From assembly GCA_963210315.1 (NCBI GenBank), contig OY723306.1, positions 1,116,001 through 1,180,000 on the forward strand: a stretch of 64,000 bases of DNA, written 5' to 3'. Positions 42,127-54,162 of this stretch are shown here, piece by piece. Below the pieces are notes generated by a model. It saw only the letters and a list, made by a program, of their open reading frames with translations. It was not told where the DNA came from and searched no databases. A program made the translations under genes and the position numbers. The stretch comes from Rhynchopus euleeides. Its lineage: Eukaryota; Euglenozoa; Diplonemea; Diplonemida; Diplonemidae. The first letter of the stretch is position 1; each line of letters opens with the position of its first letter.

Positions 42127-43436
42127 AAGGGGGGGGTTCCCATTTTTTGGTTCCTTCTGCACTTTAGAGAATAATGCTCGGGATATTGGAGTTTAAAACG
42201 GGGGGGGAGGGGGGTGTATTTGGCTCGGGCATGACTCGGGCACAGTTTGAAAAATAAAACACACAGCAAGGAAATCGTTGATGGGAATCGATGGGAAGAC
42301 GGGGGGCTGACCTGGCTGTGCCACCCCCCCCTGTGTCCTGCCTGTGTTTTTTTGCTTTGGATAACTAATCTGCGGGTGCGTCGAGTATACCCCAGCCAGG
42401 CTGTGTGTGAAGGAGGCAGCCTGGGGAGTGGGTGGTGGTGGTGAAAAACAAAAGATGAAGCAACCTGCGCCGGGGGGGAAAAAAGGCAATAAGAATAGTG
42501 TGGTGTTGGCGGCTCTCTCAGCCTGCCCCGCCCCCGCCCCCCACCCCACCCCGCTCTGCCCCCCTCCCTGCCAGGCCAACGGCTTTTGCTTTTTTGCCCA
42601 GAGGCAATACCCCCGACATATACTATGGGCCACTTGGGCGATAAACCACTTGGTTGCACCCTGCTACCTCCCACCGCCGCTGCCACAGAGCTCGCATGCG
42701 GAGACAATCTTTTTCTGTTCCACACCGAGCACTTGCCCTTGATGTGATCTCTGCTGATGCACACGCAGACACACGCAGTTCAAGCCCCTCCCACCCCTCT
42801 GGACACGACACTCCCACCAAATCACACCCTTCTGCAGGAGATAGTGGCCAGCGCGCCATCACACAAGGAGAGGGCAGTTGACGGGGAGTGGGGTGTGTGT
42901 GTGTGTGGTGTGGGAGTCAAAGTGTTAGCTTTGCTCCGCGCACACACATAGCGCACGGACAGGCACACCCCCGCTGCCGCCAAGTCTCTCCCCTGCCCGC
43001 CTCGCTGCGCTCTGATTGCTGGAGGGAGGCATAGCAGGAACGCAACTGCCCTAGTCGGGTGGGTAAACCCCCCCCCTCTCCCCTGAGCATCACCTTTTGG
43101 AAATCATCCAAAAAAAAGCAACCGCTTCTGTTTTTTTTCCCGGTTGATTTTTTTTATATTGCACACCCCCCCCACTCTTTTTTCTCTCTTCTCTTGTTGA
43201 GCTTCGCCACCTTCCCAACCCCCTTCTTGCGAAACAAAAAAAACCCCCCTCTCCCACTTTCTCAACACATCTGTCGTTCCGTTCTTCTCTCTGTTTTCAC
43301 CTCTCTCTCTCTCCCTCACCACTCCGCCTTTCCCTCATACATTACCTTTCATAAGGGCACGTTTCGTATCCCAAGAAAGACAGCGTTCCTCTCTCCATCT
43401 ACATCTCTTCTCTCGGTAGAGAGGGAATCTTTTGCA
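42127..43436. other. spacer and leader of the cyclin gene
   Basis: No gene supported. The last 350 bp are strongly pyrimidine-rich (CTCTCTCTCC runs, 43290-43330) and contain several AGs, consistent with a trans-splice acceptor zone for the next gene. Confidence 0.5.
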
Positions 43437-44621
43437 ATGCGGGGCTCAGGCCAGCAGGGCCACCGGCTGTCTGACCACGAGGTGCTGAAGCGCGTCTCTG
43501 AGAGGCTGAGCATCGAATCAGGGTTCATGCCCTGCGGGACCCGGCTGTCCGTCTCAACAGGAGGCCTCTCGACCACCCCGACGACAACCTCGAAAACGTC
43601 GTCCTCCTCCCGCGCCTCCCTGTCGCACTGTTCCGAGCTGCTCCAGCCGATGCTGGCGAAGCAGGCGCAATCGATCAACACCTCATCCACCGCCTCCTCC
43701 TCCTCCTCAGCTGAAGTGTCGCCCCCTTCCGACTCGCTGGAGTCCTCTTCTCCGTCAACGCCTGCGGCCCGTGGGGAGGCCCAGCCGAGGACAAAGGTGC
43801 TCCACTTTGCTAAGGGGTGCGGCACCTATATGGATTACTGCCGGAGGTTTGCTAAGAGCAGCGCCGCGCGGCAGAAGGGCGCGCAGCACGCAGGGGAAAG
43901 CGACGCAAGCACCGATCTGGGTGACACATCGAAGCTGAGCCTGGCGAGCGAGGCTGCGGCAGCCGCGGCGGTGTTGGAGGCGGAGGCGGCGGCGGCAGCA
44001 GCAGCAGCGGCACCGGCGGCAGCCCCTGCGCAACGCCCTCAGGGAACTCCTGCACCTGCAAGCGGGGTGTGCAGTGGGACATCCCGGAAGAAGAAGCCCC
44101 GCGACGCACGTCTGGACGTGATTGAGGACGTGCTGAAGGTCCTGCAGGAGGAGAATGCGAAGGGCGACGGGTCGTCCTCATCATGCCTGTCTGACAATGT
44201 GGAGCGCTACGGCGTGGAGGTGTTCGACACGATCCAGCCGCCCCCGCTCTCCATGGCGAAGATGCTGTGCAGGCTCGAGGTGTACGCTCACTGCTCCTAC
44301 CTCGTGTTTCTTACCGCAGGTATTTACGTTGATAAGGTCTCGAAGAGGATCAAGCTCACCCCTGCGAACATCCAGCTGGTGTACCTCGCCGCCTGCGTCC
44401 TTGCTTTGAAGTGGCTGGAGGATGCAGGACACACAAACCACCACTACGCAAGCATCGCCGGGATCTCCGTTGCAGACTTCAACGAGGTGGAGGTTGCCCT
44501 TCTCTTCGAGCTGGAATGGGAGCTGCAGATTCCCCGCGACGTCTACCGCCGGTACGACACGACCCTCCGCCAGCACAGGCTCTGGCCCACAGATGTGGTG
44601 TTCCCTGAGATTGGGTGCTGA
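43437..44621 (+). CDS. PHO80-like (CYC2-type) cyclin
   Basis: A 394-residue single exon. The frame is open far upstream, but that DNA is pyrimidine tract, so I start at the ATG at 43437 (MRGSGQQGHRLSDHEVLKRV). Residues 40-270 are low-complexity, Ser- then Ala-rich. The cyclin box lies at about 260-385: PPPLSMAKMLCRLEVYAHCS, then YLVFLTAGIYVDKVSKRIKL, LTPANIQLVYLAACVLALKW, and the hallmark HHYASIAGISVADFNEVEVA, with LLFELEWELQIPRDVYRRYD closing it. This is the PHO80/cyclin-U fold, used in trypanosomatids by CYC2-type G1 cyclins that pair with CRK kinases. Partner kinase and phase of action here are inferred only. Confidence 0.9.
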   Translation: MRGSGQQGHRLSDHEVLKRVSERLSIESGFMPCGTRLSVSTGGLSTTPTTTSKTSSSSRASLSHCSELLQPMLAKQAQSINTSSTASSSSSAEVSPPSDSLESSSPSTPAARGEAQPRTKVLHFAKGCGTYMDYCRRFAKSSAARQKGAQHAGESDASTDLGDTSKLSLASEAAAAAAVLEAEAAAAAAAAAPAAAPAQRPQGTPAPASGVCSGTSRKKKPRDARLDVIEDVLKVLQEENAKGDGSSSSCLSDNVERYGVEVFDTIQPPPLSMAKMLCRLEVYAHCSYLVFLTAGIYVDKVSKRIKLTPANIQLVYLAACVLALKWLEDAGHTNHHYASIAGISVADFNEVEVALLFELEWELQIPRDVYRRYDTTLRQHRLWPTDVVFPEIGC

Positions 44622-45764
44622 AGAAAAATGAGGGGTGTGGGAGAGTGTGTGGGCAAAGCAATTTGAGTTCTCGTCAGCCAACGCAATTTATTGAAAGAAA
44701 TAACGGAAAAATAAATAAAAGCGGGGAGAAAAACGGGATCAAGTGTTCTTTTGTTGCTGTGGTTTGTTTCTGGGTGGGGGGGGGGAGGGGGGGGGTGGAA
44801 CTGGAACCATTGATGAACGAACACAAGAATCGCAGAATTATGCCAGGAGAAGGATGGAACCGCGCATGTGTGCGTGTGTGGCGGAGCCACGCGTTGCGTG
44901 GGTGACAGCGGGTGTTGCCGGGCTGTCTCCTGCGATGTTGCCGGAGGAAAAGAAAACATTCCAAGGTGCCGCACAGCGGTGCATTCCCTCTTTTCTTTTG
45001 TTTGTTGAGCGAAATCCTGTATCCCTCCATTCCTCTGGAACTGCACATAATTTTCCTGTGCGCGACAGCCGACACACCCCCTTCCCTCCTCTCCCCCACA
45101 GCACCCAGGTGACACAGGGCAAGCTAATGTACCCAACAGGCTTCTTGGGTAATCTTGCCCGGTACCCGATTTTGTCGATATTCCAAGCAAAATCGATTTT
45201 GAATCCCAAACGATGTGTTCTGGAGACGGGGTGAGGGGTGCGTGTGTGTGTGGAGGGACAGTGAAGTGAAGTGAAGTGAATCCACTGAGCTGGCATGCCA
45301 GCCCCGAATTTATCAGCAAGCCTCCCCCAGCCGGGAATTTCGCCCCCCCCCCCCCCCCCATGCGTTCTTCTTCCTTTTTTGCCTTCTTCTTCTTATTCTC
45401 TCTCTCTCTTGTCCCTTGGTTATCTTCTCTCCCCCACACACACACCCCACCCCTTCCCGATAGTTCATACGTGATTTTTTATACTTCAAACTCTTTGGTG
45501 TGAAATCCGTTCCGTATCCATTTCAGTGAAGGTTCAGCAACAGCGTGAACCACCGAATGGGGTTGGGAGATGTGAGCGTTATGAACGAAGTGATAACCCC
45601 CGCCCCACGTCGAAGAAGCAAAGTGCCGCCTGCTGTGTGCTAGACCCCCCTCGAGCAGCTCCGAACCCCACAGGAGATAATGCGCGCTCGCACACCGGGA
45701 CGATTTGTTGTTTCTCTGAAACGGAAGAAGTTGACAGATCGAGCCCCAGCTCGTATTTGTTGAT
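44622..45764. other. spacer without recognised gene
   Basis: G-tract (44775-44798), C-tract (45344-45358) and a GTGAA tandem (45262-45281). No gene supported. Confidence 0.5.
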
Positions 45765-46135
45765 TACCTGGGACCCCCCGTGTTTAAGTCCCCCCCCTGG
45801 AGGCGATTTTCGGCCGGGGGGGACTTAAACACGGGGGGGGCGGACCTAAACACAGGGGGGGCTTAAACACGGGGGTGGCACAGTGGAGACCAAGAAGACT
45901 TCTTCCTCTGCTGTCGTAGGGGGGTAATTCCGGTCCGGATGGACTTTTGGCACCCCACTTTTCGACTCTGACAGCACCTGGAGGGCCTAGGGGCCACCTG
46001 ATGACCCTCCAGACCAGCCCACCCCCGTGTTTAGGTCCCCCTGTGTTTAAGTCCCCCCCCTGCCAGACCCCCAGGGGGGGACTTAAACACGGGGGTAAGG
46101 GGGGGGGGGGACTTATACACGGGGGGTCCCAGGTA
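45765..46135. mobile_element. TA-ended TIR element with GTTTAAGTCCCCC units, 371 bp
   Basis: Starts TACCTGGGACCCCCCGTGTT and ends with the near-exact inverse (ACGGGGGGTCCCAGGTA). The outer TA is probably the duplicated target. The unit GTGTTTAAGTCCCCCC and its inverse recur about six times inside. No coding capacity. Confidence 0.82.
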
Positions 46136-49100
46136 TCAAAAAAACCGTTCCCCCCCCCCCCCCCACCCCCAAAAAAGGAAATAAATAGCGACGGGCGATC
46201 TTGCCTGCTTCCAACACATCCTGGTCACTGTCTGATCGTCTCCGCATTGATGTCAGGCGCTGCTCCCGGGGGGAATCCCAAAAAAATATACCAAACAGTG
46301 GGGTGCAGTGCGAGATGCACGGGGCGCCAACCGAGTCAGAAGGTCGAGGTCTCATCCTGCGCTGATGAGCCCCGCAACAGCTGAAACCATAAAATGGGGG
46401 GGGGGGGTGTGGGGGGGTGGAACGGTTGGTAGGGATGGGGACGGTGCCCGGCAGTGTTGCTGCGGGGGCGCAAAGAACACGGCGTGAGTAGTTGACACGC
46501 ATCAGCTCTTTATATCAAAAAAGCCCCCCCCCCCCCCATCCCCTCTCTCTCTCTCTTGCTTCCACCCCTTCGTGCTTCGGGGGATTTTGAGGCCGGTTTT
46601 GCTGTTCTCCCACTCGTGCGCACAAAGCCCGGACTCGCCCTGCCATATCTTGTTATGTGGTTTGCATTTCTCCCCCCACCCCCGTTTCCACACCGCATTT
46701 ACCTTATCCCCCCCCCCCCTGTTTCAAAAATTGCTGTGACAAACAAAATTGCGCCTTCTTTTGTCTCTTTTTATCTCTTTGTCTCTTTTCCCCGCCCCCC
46801 GTTCTTTTTTAACCCCCCTCGCCCCCGCCCCCGTCCCGCCCCCCCCTCTTCATCTGCAATACAGCACCCGACCCACACAAGCGGGCGTGTCGGCAAGTGT
46901 AAGATCCGGGCTGGGTCAAACCACATTCTAAACGTGGTCTCCACACGCACACAAGTGCGCTGTGTCAGAGGGCCCCACCCATCGCTGGTTATTACCAAGG
47001 CAATAGTGTGAAGGGGGGTTTTGCCTTTGGACACCCAGGATTTCATTTTTTTTGATGTTGGTCGGAACGTCATCGAGGATCTATCTATCTCTCACTCTCT
47101 GTCTCTCTGTCTCCCTTCTCCCTTCTCCATTCTCTCTTTTTTTTTGCATCCACCTTCCTCTGTCTGTTCTGTGCATTTTCCACCCCACTCTGTGCTGCAC
47201 GGCTGCACCCCCACGCCACGGGATGGAGATGGGCGGTGGTGGGTGTTTCTTTGGTTGATTATTGCTGCAGGTCTTCACAGAGCCCGGGGTATATATTTGA
47301 GGTTGGCCGCGCCAGAGTGTCGTGCCGGACGACGCCCTGTGAGAATCCTATTTTAGGAGTAGTGCAGAGAAAGCAAAACGAAGAAGGAAAAATGCACCTC
47401 CTCGAGCAGCTGGGTGCTCGTTGTGGTGCGATCGCCACTCTTTACACCCGTACACATGAATCTTTGATATATCCTTTTAGTTGTGGCGAGAACGCACCGA
47501 GCCCACCTCACTCTCGTTGTGATCGCCACTGACACACACATCACACAATGCTTGCCTCTCTGCACACCGCACCAAAACGTTGGGGTGGGCGCGCACTCAA
47601 TCTGCGAAATCATTTCCCTTTTTTTTGCAGCAGTGCCGCACAAAAAATTGTTCACTTTGCTCCTGGTGCAAAATCCCCGCCATGCTGTGCAGAGTCGTAC
47701 CTCCCCTCCCCCGCCCCCGCCCCCTCTCTCCCTCTCCACCCCTTCTCCACTTGTTTCCCCTTAGTCCACACACCCTCTTCCTGATCTCTATTGCACTGCC
47801 TGAGGATGACGGGTGGCTGCCACTGGCCCTGTTCCCAAGCAAGATGCCGGCTGTACTTCTAACGCATGGTGCAGGCCGGGGAAGGGGGTGCAAAGCGGCA
47901 GCGCGTCCTGCATTCGGTGGTTGTGTGTTGGCTTTGGCACACCTGCCAAACAACATACCCTGGGAGCGGTCAGCGTGGAGTGGCGTGATTTGCCACTTTG
48001 CCAACACTGTTGAACTGGGTTTGGCTGCACTGCCCCACAGCAACAGAACCCAATTCAAAAGGGGCCTTTAGTCTGTGTCAACCTGCGCTAGCTTGCCTCC
48101 TTGTCACCTTTATGCACTTCTGAGCAACGGCCCTCAAAAGGGATTGGAAGCAACCTATATTTCGCCCTTCAATGGGGAGGGGTGGTGGTTGGCCCCAGCT
48201 TTCTTGGTGAAGAAGATGACGATGGTGCTTGTCATTGCGCATCCATCACAGACAGGCACGTAGAATGGGTGAAAAGGGCGGGGGGGGGGGTTCGGGAGTG
48301 GGGTGTGTGCTGCGGAGAGGCACGGCCAAAAAAAAATATCGTTCAAAAGATCAAGCGGGGTATGTCCTGTGCCCCCCACCTCAGTGACTCACACACCATA
48401 TTTTACACCCTCATCTTTTCTCTTCTTTGATTCGTTATTCTTGAATTGCATATCCTTGCATTTTGACTCATCCAGAACTGCTGCCGCCTCCCCACCCCTG
48501 TTGTCTGGACGCCATGCGGTAGTTCGGCACAAAACTTCTGCCGGGTTTATTTTTTCAAATCAAGAAATCAACCACACGCTCCAATAAGGGTGTCAAGTTG
48601 AAGGGTACCGGTTCTGCACGGCATTTTTTTCACTGCAACAGGGGCTCCTGTCAGTGTCAGAAAGATAGTCGGCAGTGCTTTGGGCAACAAATATAGCCTC
48701 CTCTCATCAGGCTGCGGGAGTTGATTTTGTTTTGCCCGGATTTGGCGCACAAACAAATTGCTTCCCTGCTGTTGTGATGATTCTGAGGGGTGGGGGGTGG
48801 GAGATCCCGAAAACTACCGCAAATTCACCTGAGGGTTGCTTGTGTTGCTCCCACACACTTCAACACTCCGCACCCCCCCCCCCTCTTCGTTTTGCCGCCG
48901 CGTCTTATTCAACATCTTTTTTCCCCCTCCGTCTACTCTCGGTAAAGTCGGGGTTTATTAAAGCCATTTCCACACTGCCACCCACTTCCGCTGATCACAC
49001 TCGAATACATTATAGCAACCACATTGATTTTGGGGCCTTCGCGATTGGCGCGTTTCCTCTTATTGAATGTGGGTAGCGGGCCCGGTTTCTCACGGAGTGG

Positions 49101-52100
49101 ACTCTAGGGGACACTCTGCGATGCCAGCATGCTAACCCCAAACTGCAACACGAATGTAGGTGAAAAATCGCCGAAAAAAATCAGCACGGTCCCGCCCTCT
49201 GTGCCAGACCAACACACCACCAAAGGAAAAGAGGAAGAGGCGACGTAAGGCAATGCCTCCGTGCGGCCAGGAGAACACGAAATAGCGACCCCCTCAACGG
49301 GGAATGCTACGAGCACGGCCAAAAATCGTTCAATCGTTCAAAATGAAGTTGACCCGAAAGCTTTGCCTGTGTCGCAAAAGCCGCCCGTAATATCTATCAA
49401 TCATTCACATCGTTTATTAGGGAAAAGCCTTTCCTGCCCCCCCGCCCCCCCGCGCAACACTGGATTTCAGACACAACCTGCATAACGAGTGAAGGGTGAT
49501 CATTCTTGTGCTCCCTTCAAATTCGATTTCACTACCCCCCCCCCCCCCCGCGCAAAAGAAAAGAACAGTTTATGACATGTGATGAATCCACAGACACCCG
49601 AATCCCCCCAGAGGAGGGGAGGAGGTTATCTTTTTCTTTTCCGTTCTTCAAATTTCATAAAATATCGCCTCTACATTCCACCACCGCCCTTCCGCACCTC
49701 TCTTCCGACACAGGGCATGCAAGTTGGGTGTGATTGGGAGTGGGCCGGGCTTTGCCCCTCCTCCCCAAACACCCGCATTGAGCCACTGTTGCACCGACTG
49801 GCCTGGCCTCCTACCACCAAAAGGCGTAGATGTGGATGCGGGACCACCCATCACTTCACTGTCAGGGGGGGGGAATGTTACGGCTTTTCATTCCGTCAAC
49901 TTATTGCGCCTTGCATCTGCCATGCTCTTATATATGAAAGTGGGGCAGGGTGACGCGCAAATAAAATGTAGTCACCCCACACACGCACATGATTATATAC
50001 ACGAAGTGGTCAATGTAACATGACATGACCCAGGTGGAGCTGGAGGTATCTCTGTTCCTGACCCAATGCACAGCGGGTGGGTTGCATGCCCCACTCAAAA
50101 TCGTTCAACCCATTCCAACATATGCAGCAACGCCACGATCACCCCATTTCACACTCCTCTGTACCCAACAGCCTTACGGAGGGGGCTGTGTGGGAGTTTC
50201 TTGGGAGTGTGTGGCAGCGTGCCTTCGCTTTCGTGTCTTTCGTTGCCCTTTTTTTTATATTTGCCAATGCCGGTGCGGCGAACGGAGGGGGTGGGTGTGG
50301 GTGGAGGCAGCACTAGAGTTCGCTCGGTGCGTCCGACACTAAACTAAAAAGATTAACGTGTGGGTGGTGGTTGGGGGGTGCCGAAGGTTGAAACCGAAAA
50401 AAATGAACGCAACGCCCGCCCCCCCTTGTGGGACACATCTCTTTCACTCACTCTGTCTCCCCGCATGCTGTCACAGCTGAAGCAACCCCTTCATGGTGCC
50501 TCTGAGAAATGTCGAAGGACAATGCAGCGTGAATGGTGCTGCTAATTGCGTGGCTAGGGGGGCCCTCAAGGGAACTCCCACCACCAATAAAAAAAAACGA
50601 CGGACTACATCACTCCGCATTGTCGAATCGGCTTTCTCAAGGGGCGCACACCACCGCTTCACTAATCTGTTCTTTCTCCGGGAGCTCTGATTTCTTCTTC
50701 TCTCCAGGGGGGGGGGGGTGTGTGTGTGCGGAGCGCGTGTGTTATTAATTGGGCGTCCCCTCCTCCCCTCCCTCCCTCCCTGCCTGCCAAAGCCACTCGC
50801 GATGCGGTGATTCCCTGTGGTACAACACCCACTTTCACTTGATCCGGGGAAAGTGGCCGTGGCGGGGGACGCGGGGGGAGGTTGGGCGAGGTGGGCGAGG
50901 GCACACAAAGGGCACTTCATTCGGTTGGTTATTGAGATGGGCGGTGTTCCCTTTCTCGTGCCGCAAGCTTATGGAAACCAGGGAGGGCGCATGTTCGGGC
51001 CATGCTTTTTGTTTGTGATCACCCTGAGCGCGTGTTTCATGCCAGTTTTTTCGAGGTAACTTGGAGACGTGAATTGAGGCCGCACTTTTCAAAGAATCTT
51101 TAAGGTGAGCCATACTCTACTCCCCTCCGGTCTATCATCCATCTGGTGGAGGGCATCCATTGCGTTCCGACTTGCGCCGCCACTGAGGAGCCAGCTATCG
51201 GCAAAACCAGTGCAGCATGCACCCCTGTGCATGTCTGTTTTGTCCATATGCTGGCAGGCACTATATTTTTTGCTTCCACACACCCTGGGTTCAGGGTTGC
51301 AACGTTAAACACCGCCCCCCCTTCCCCTGAGCGGAAGGGAGTCAAAAAAAATAGTATTGGCAGATGAACCGCGGGTCCATGCAGCAGCCGAACTCTCTCA
51401 CGACCCCATGATTACCGGTGCCAACCAATAGAAGCCCTGTTGCTGGAGCGCTTGGCCCCCACCTGATTCTTGGCGATGCTCTTGTGGGCAAATCAAGCGG
51501 TTACCCCGTTGATAGGTGGTGGTGGTGGTGGTGGTGGTGGGGGGGGGTTTCATTTGGGTTTTGACTCACACGCCCCTCCCCCACCTCACCCCACCCTCCC
51601 TCACCGGACACTCTGGGGGCGAAAGTGTTTGCAAGTTGGCCATCCCCCTTCACCGCACAACACCTCACACGCACATCTTCCATTCCGCAACCCTTTTCCG
51701 TTTTCCTCTTCCTGCAATGATCATCCACTTGGAATCAAAGGGGCCTGTCCCTTTCTCTCAGGGGAATCCCCGAGGATGATGAATAACGGCTGAAGCCTCG
51801 TCTTGAAATGATTTTGAACGATTCTTTTTTGGGCCGTGTCTCCTCGGAGTCACACACGCACAGAGACACATCCTCCCTTCTCATCTCTCCCCCCGGGGTG
51901 TTGGTACCTTCCAGGGAGAAAGACAATTTAAAAAAGCAAATCTGTCCCACCTTTTCTGCTTTTTTTGCAGCGCCTCAGATGTGTGGCGGGGAGGGGGGGG
52001 GGGGAATCGTTCAGCATGTCAGTTGTGTGTGTTCAGATAGTATTCAGATCTATTTTTTTTGTACTGCAATGGGTCACCCCCTCGCCGTGGCTTCCGAGTC

Positions 52101-52953
52101 TGGCGGGGTTACATATTTTATCTCTCCAAAAAAACAAATGACCCGGGTGCCTGCTTCGTGTGCACAAGCGGCACGTCTCCCATGCCAACCTCTCTTTTTT
52201 TTTCTCTCTCCCTGTCTCAAATGATTTGACAGCGTGCTGCTGCGGGTTCGTTTTGCGGGTTGGCTGGTATGCTGATATGCTGCTTCCCCCCACCCCCCTC
52301 CACCCCCCCCCCCCCCAGCCCCCAGCCAACGCAAGCGTTCTCACCAGAGCACCCCGCCCTCTTCCTCATGTTTGCCTACTGTGTCAAAGCCGGGCTATAC
52401 AGGGAGGGGTGGATTTCCGGGGTACAGCCTTGCCCTATCCCACCCGCTCCCCCTCCCACACACACACTCTCTCTATGAACATGTTGCCTTCTCGCCTTGT
52501 GTCCGGGAGTAACCTCCACAAACCTTTGATCTTGCTATTTTTTATTCTGTTTTGATAGTTCCAGCTTTTTTTTGTCCCGAAGCCCCGGCCACCCCCCCCC
52601 CACTGCAAAATACGTTTCTGCAGCTGTTTTCGGAAGAACACCGATTTGAGTTTACCCCCACCCCCCTTTTTTGCGATTTTCCCAGCGCAGCTCGCCGGAG
52701 ACGGTGTTTCAAAAAGAACCGCGTTTGCTGGCGCCCCTGAAACCCTTCGTAAGAATGTACTACATACAGAGAGCTGCGAAATCGGCTATTTCAGGGGCAG
52801 TTCCAGCTGTGTGGAAATGCGCGTATCGGGCTTGTCATCCGCGGAGGTGTGGTGGGCTGGAGGCTGGGGGGATCGCCGCAATCTGATCCAGAATAGGCTC
52901 GGGCCTGGGCAGTTTGAAAATCGTTCAAATTTACCCGGAGAAGAGCAGGAGTG
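46136..52953. other. 6.8-kb spacer without recognised gene
   Basis: The longest gene-free stretch. It has many homopolymer tracts, CT-rich runs (47085-47140), a GGT run (51518-51541) and scattered TCGTTCAA-type motifs (48338, 49326, 50100, 51815 inverted, 52917). All frames are short and compositionally biased. No tRNA, rRNA or repeat family seen. Confidence 0.45.
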
Positions 52954-52954
52954 A

Positions 52955-52964
52955 GGAGGTGGAA
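52955..52964 (+). repeat. target-site duplication of the LINE, left
   Basis: GGAGGTGGAA, identical to 60351-60360. An A before each copy may extend it to 11 bp. It directly precedes the SL exon. Confidence 0.85.
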
Positions 52965-53002
52965 CCAACGATTTCTTAAGCTACAGTTTCTGTACTTCAT
53001 TG
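52964..53002 (+). other. spliced-leader exon sequence at LINE 5' end
   Basis: A 39-nt stretch beginning ACCAACGATTTCTTAAGCT and ending ACAGTTTCTGTACTTCATTG. The last 20 nt match the kinetoplastid/diplonemid SL 3' end (ACAGTTTCTGTACTTTATTG) at 19 positions, and the start resembles the diplonemid SL as I recall it. Its first one or two A are shared with the target duplication. It could be mistaken for an SL RNA gene because GT follows, but no Sm-like site or T-rich end is seen within the next 100 nt, and its position exactly at the element boundary argues for a copied trans-spliced RNA. Confidence 0.82.
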
Positions 53003-54162
53003 GTTGCGTAACGCGGCTGGTGGGGTACGGGGCTGTCCCCACACCGCAGAGGCTCGGCTCCCCACCGACCACAAACGACACAAAAGCGAGGCATCACCAT
53101 CTCAGCCTGCCATCCGCTTCCGCCCCACCCCCCCCCCTCCCCAATTTTCGTGTTTGTCTTACTCAACAACCCCCTCCCCAAGCTCGGTAACTGCCCGGTG
53201 AATATCTTCACAACGGGAAGGTACAAACCGAGCCAATAGATTTCCCCGTTCCCCACTTTTCAAAACCCAACAAACATCGAAAAAAAAACCCTCCCTCACC
53301 CCCCCCATCCCCCCCACCCCGGCGGATGACGATGCTGGGACTTCTCGCGGCGGTGATAGCGGCGTGCTGGGCGGCAGTGGCAGCGGCGAGCTGGGCCAAG
53401 CCGGCCAGAAGAAGGCGACGCGGGCGATGGCGGGCGAGAAGGAGGGGGCGGCTGACGGCCCTCCTGGGGCGGCGGAGCAGGCGAGCGGGCCGAGTGGTAC
53501 CGTGCGCCGTCCTCTTAGCAGGGCGAAACGATGCGCATAGAGCCCGTCAGTGGCTCCGGGCCCGGTCCCTGGGTGCGCACCCAGAAACGCGTGGGGGAAC
53601 CCACAGGCGCGTGGTCGACAGCCACGCCCGCGGTTTACCGCGAAGCCAGTCTTCGACTGGGAGAGCAGATCGGCGCGCGACCCGGGGCACCCCGACCGGT
53701 GCCCCCACAGCAGATAGGGAGGGAGGGGTCGTGGGGGCCGGGCCTTTCCCCTCGGGTGTCTCTTCCTGTTGTGCTGTCTTCCCCGAGTTTCTCCTCTCGC
53801 TCCCTGTCTACCTTGTCCCCTTCCGTCCACCCATCCCCCGCCCCACCCCACCCTCACCCCCTCCCCCACCCCCCACCTCACCCCCCCCGCCCCCCCCGCC
53901 GGGTGCATCGACACGGGGCATCCTCCGCTGGGGCGCAGCGTTGAGGTGGGTGGTGAGGAAGTGTGGCGAGTGGAAGGGGCCACGCACGCCCCTCCTTTTT
54001 ATAAAAACGGGTGTACAGATAGTATGGCGAGCAAGGGGGATGCCGTCATGGGCGTGGGGGCCGGGAGGCCAAGAGGGACAGGTCGCGGTGCGGGGGAGCG
54101 GGGCGGAGCCGGTGCACCTCCTTCCCGGGGACCTCAGGGGCGGTGCGGAAGAGGATAGCGCG

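Noticed and set aside
52964-53100. An SL RNA gene at this site
   Set aside because: It lies exactly at the LINE border beside a perfect target duplication. No tandem copy, Sm-like site or T-rich end follows, and the downstream GT does not match the GTATG donor form.
53326-54162. First 279 codons of the LINE frame as protein
   Set aside because: Arg/Ala/Pro-rich composition and a better-looking overlapping frame suggest leader DNA; the ATG at 54163 precedes the first recognisable domain.
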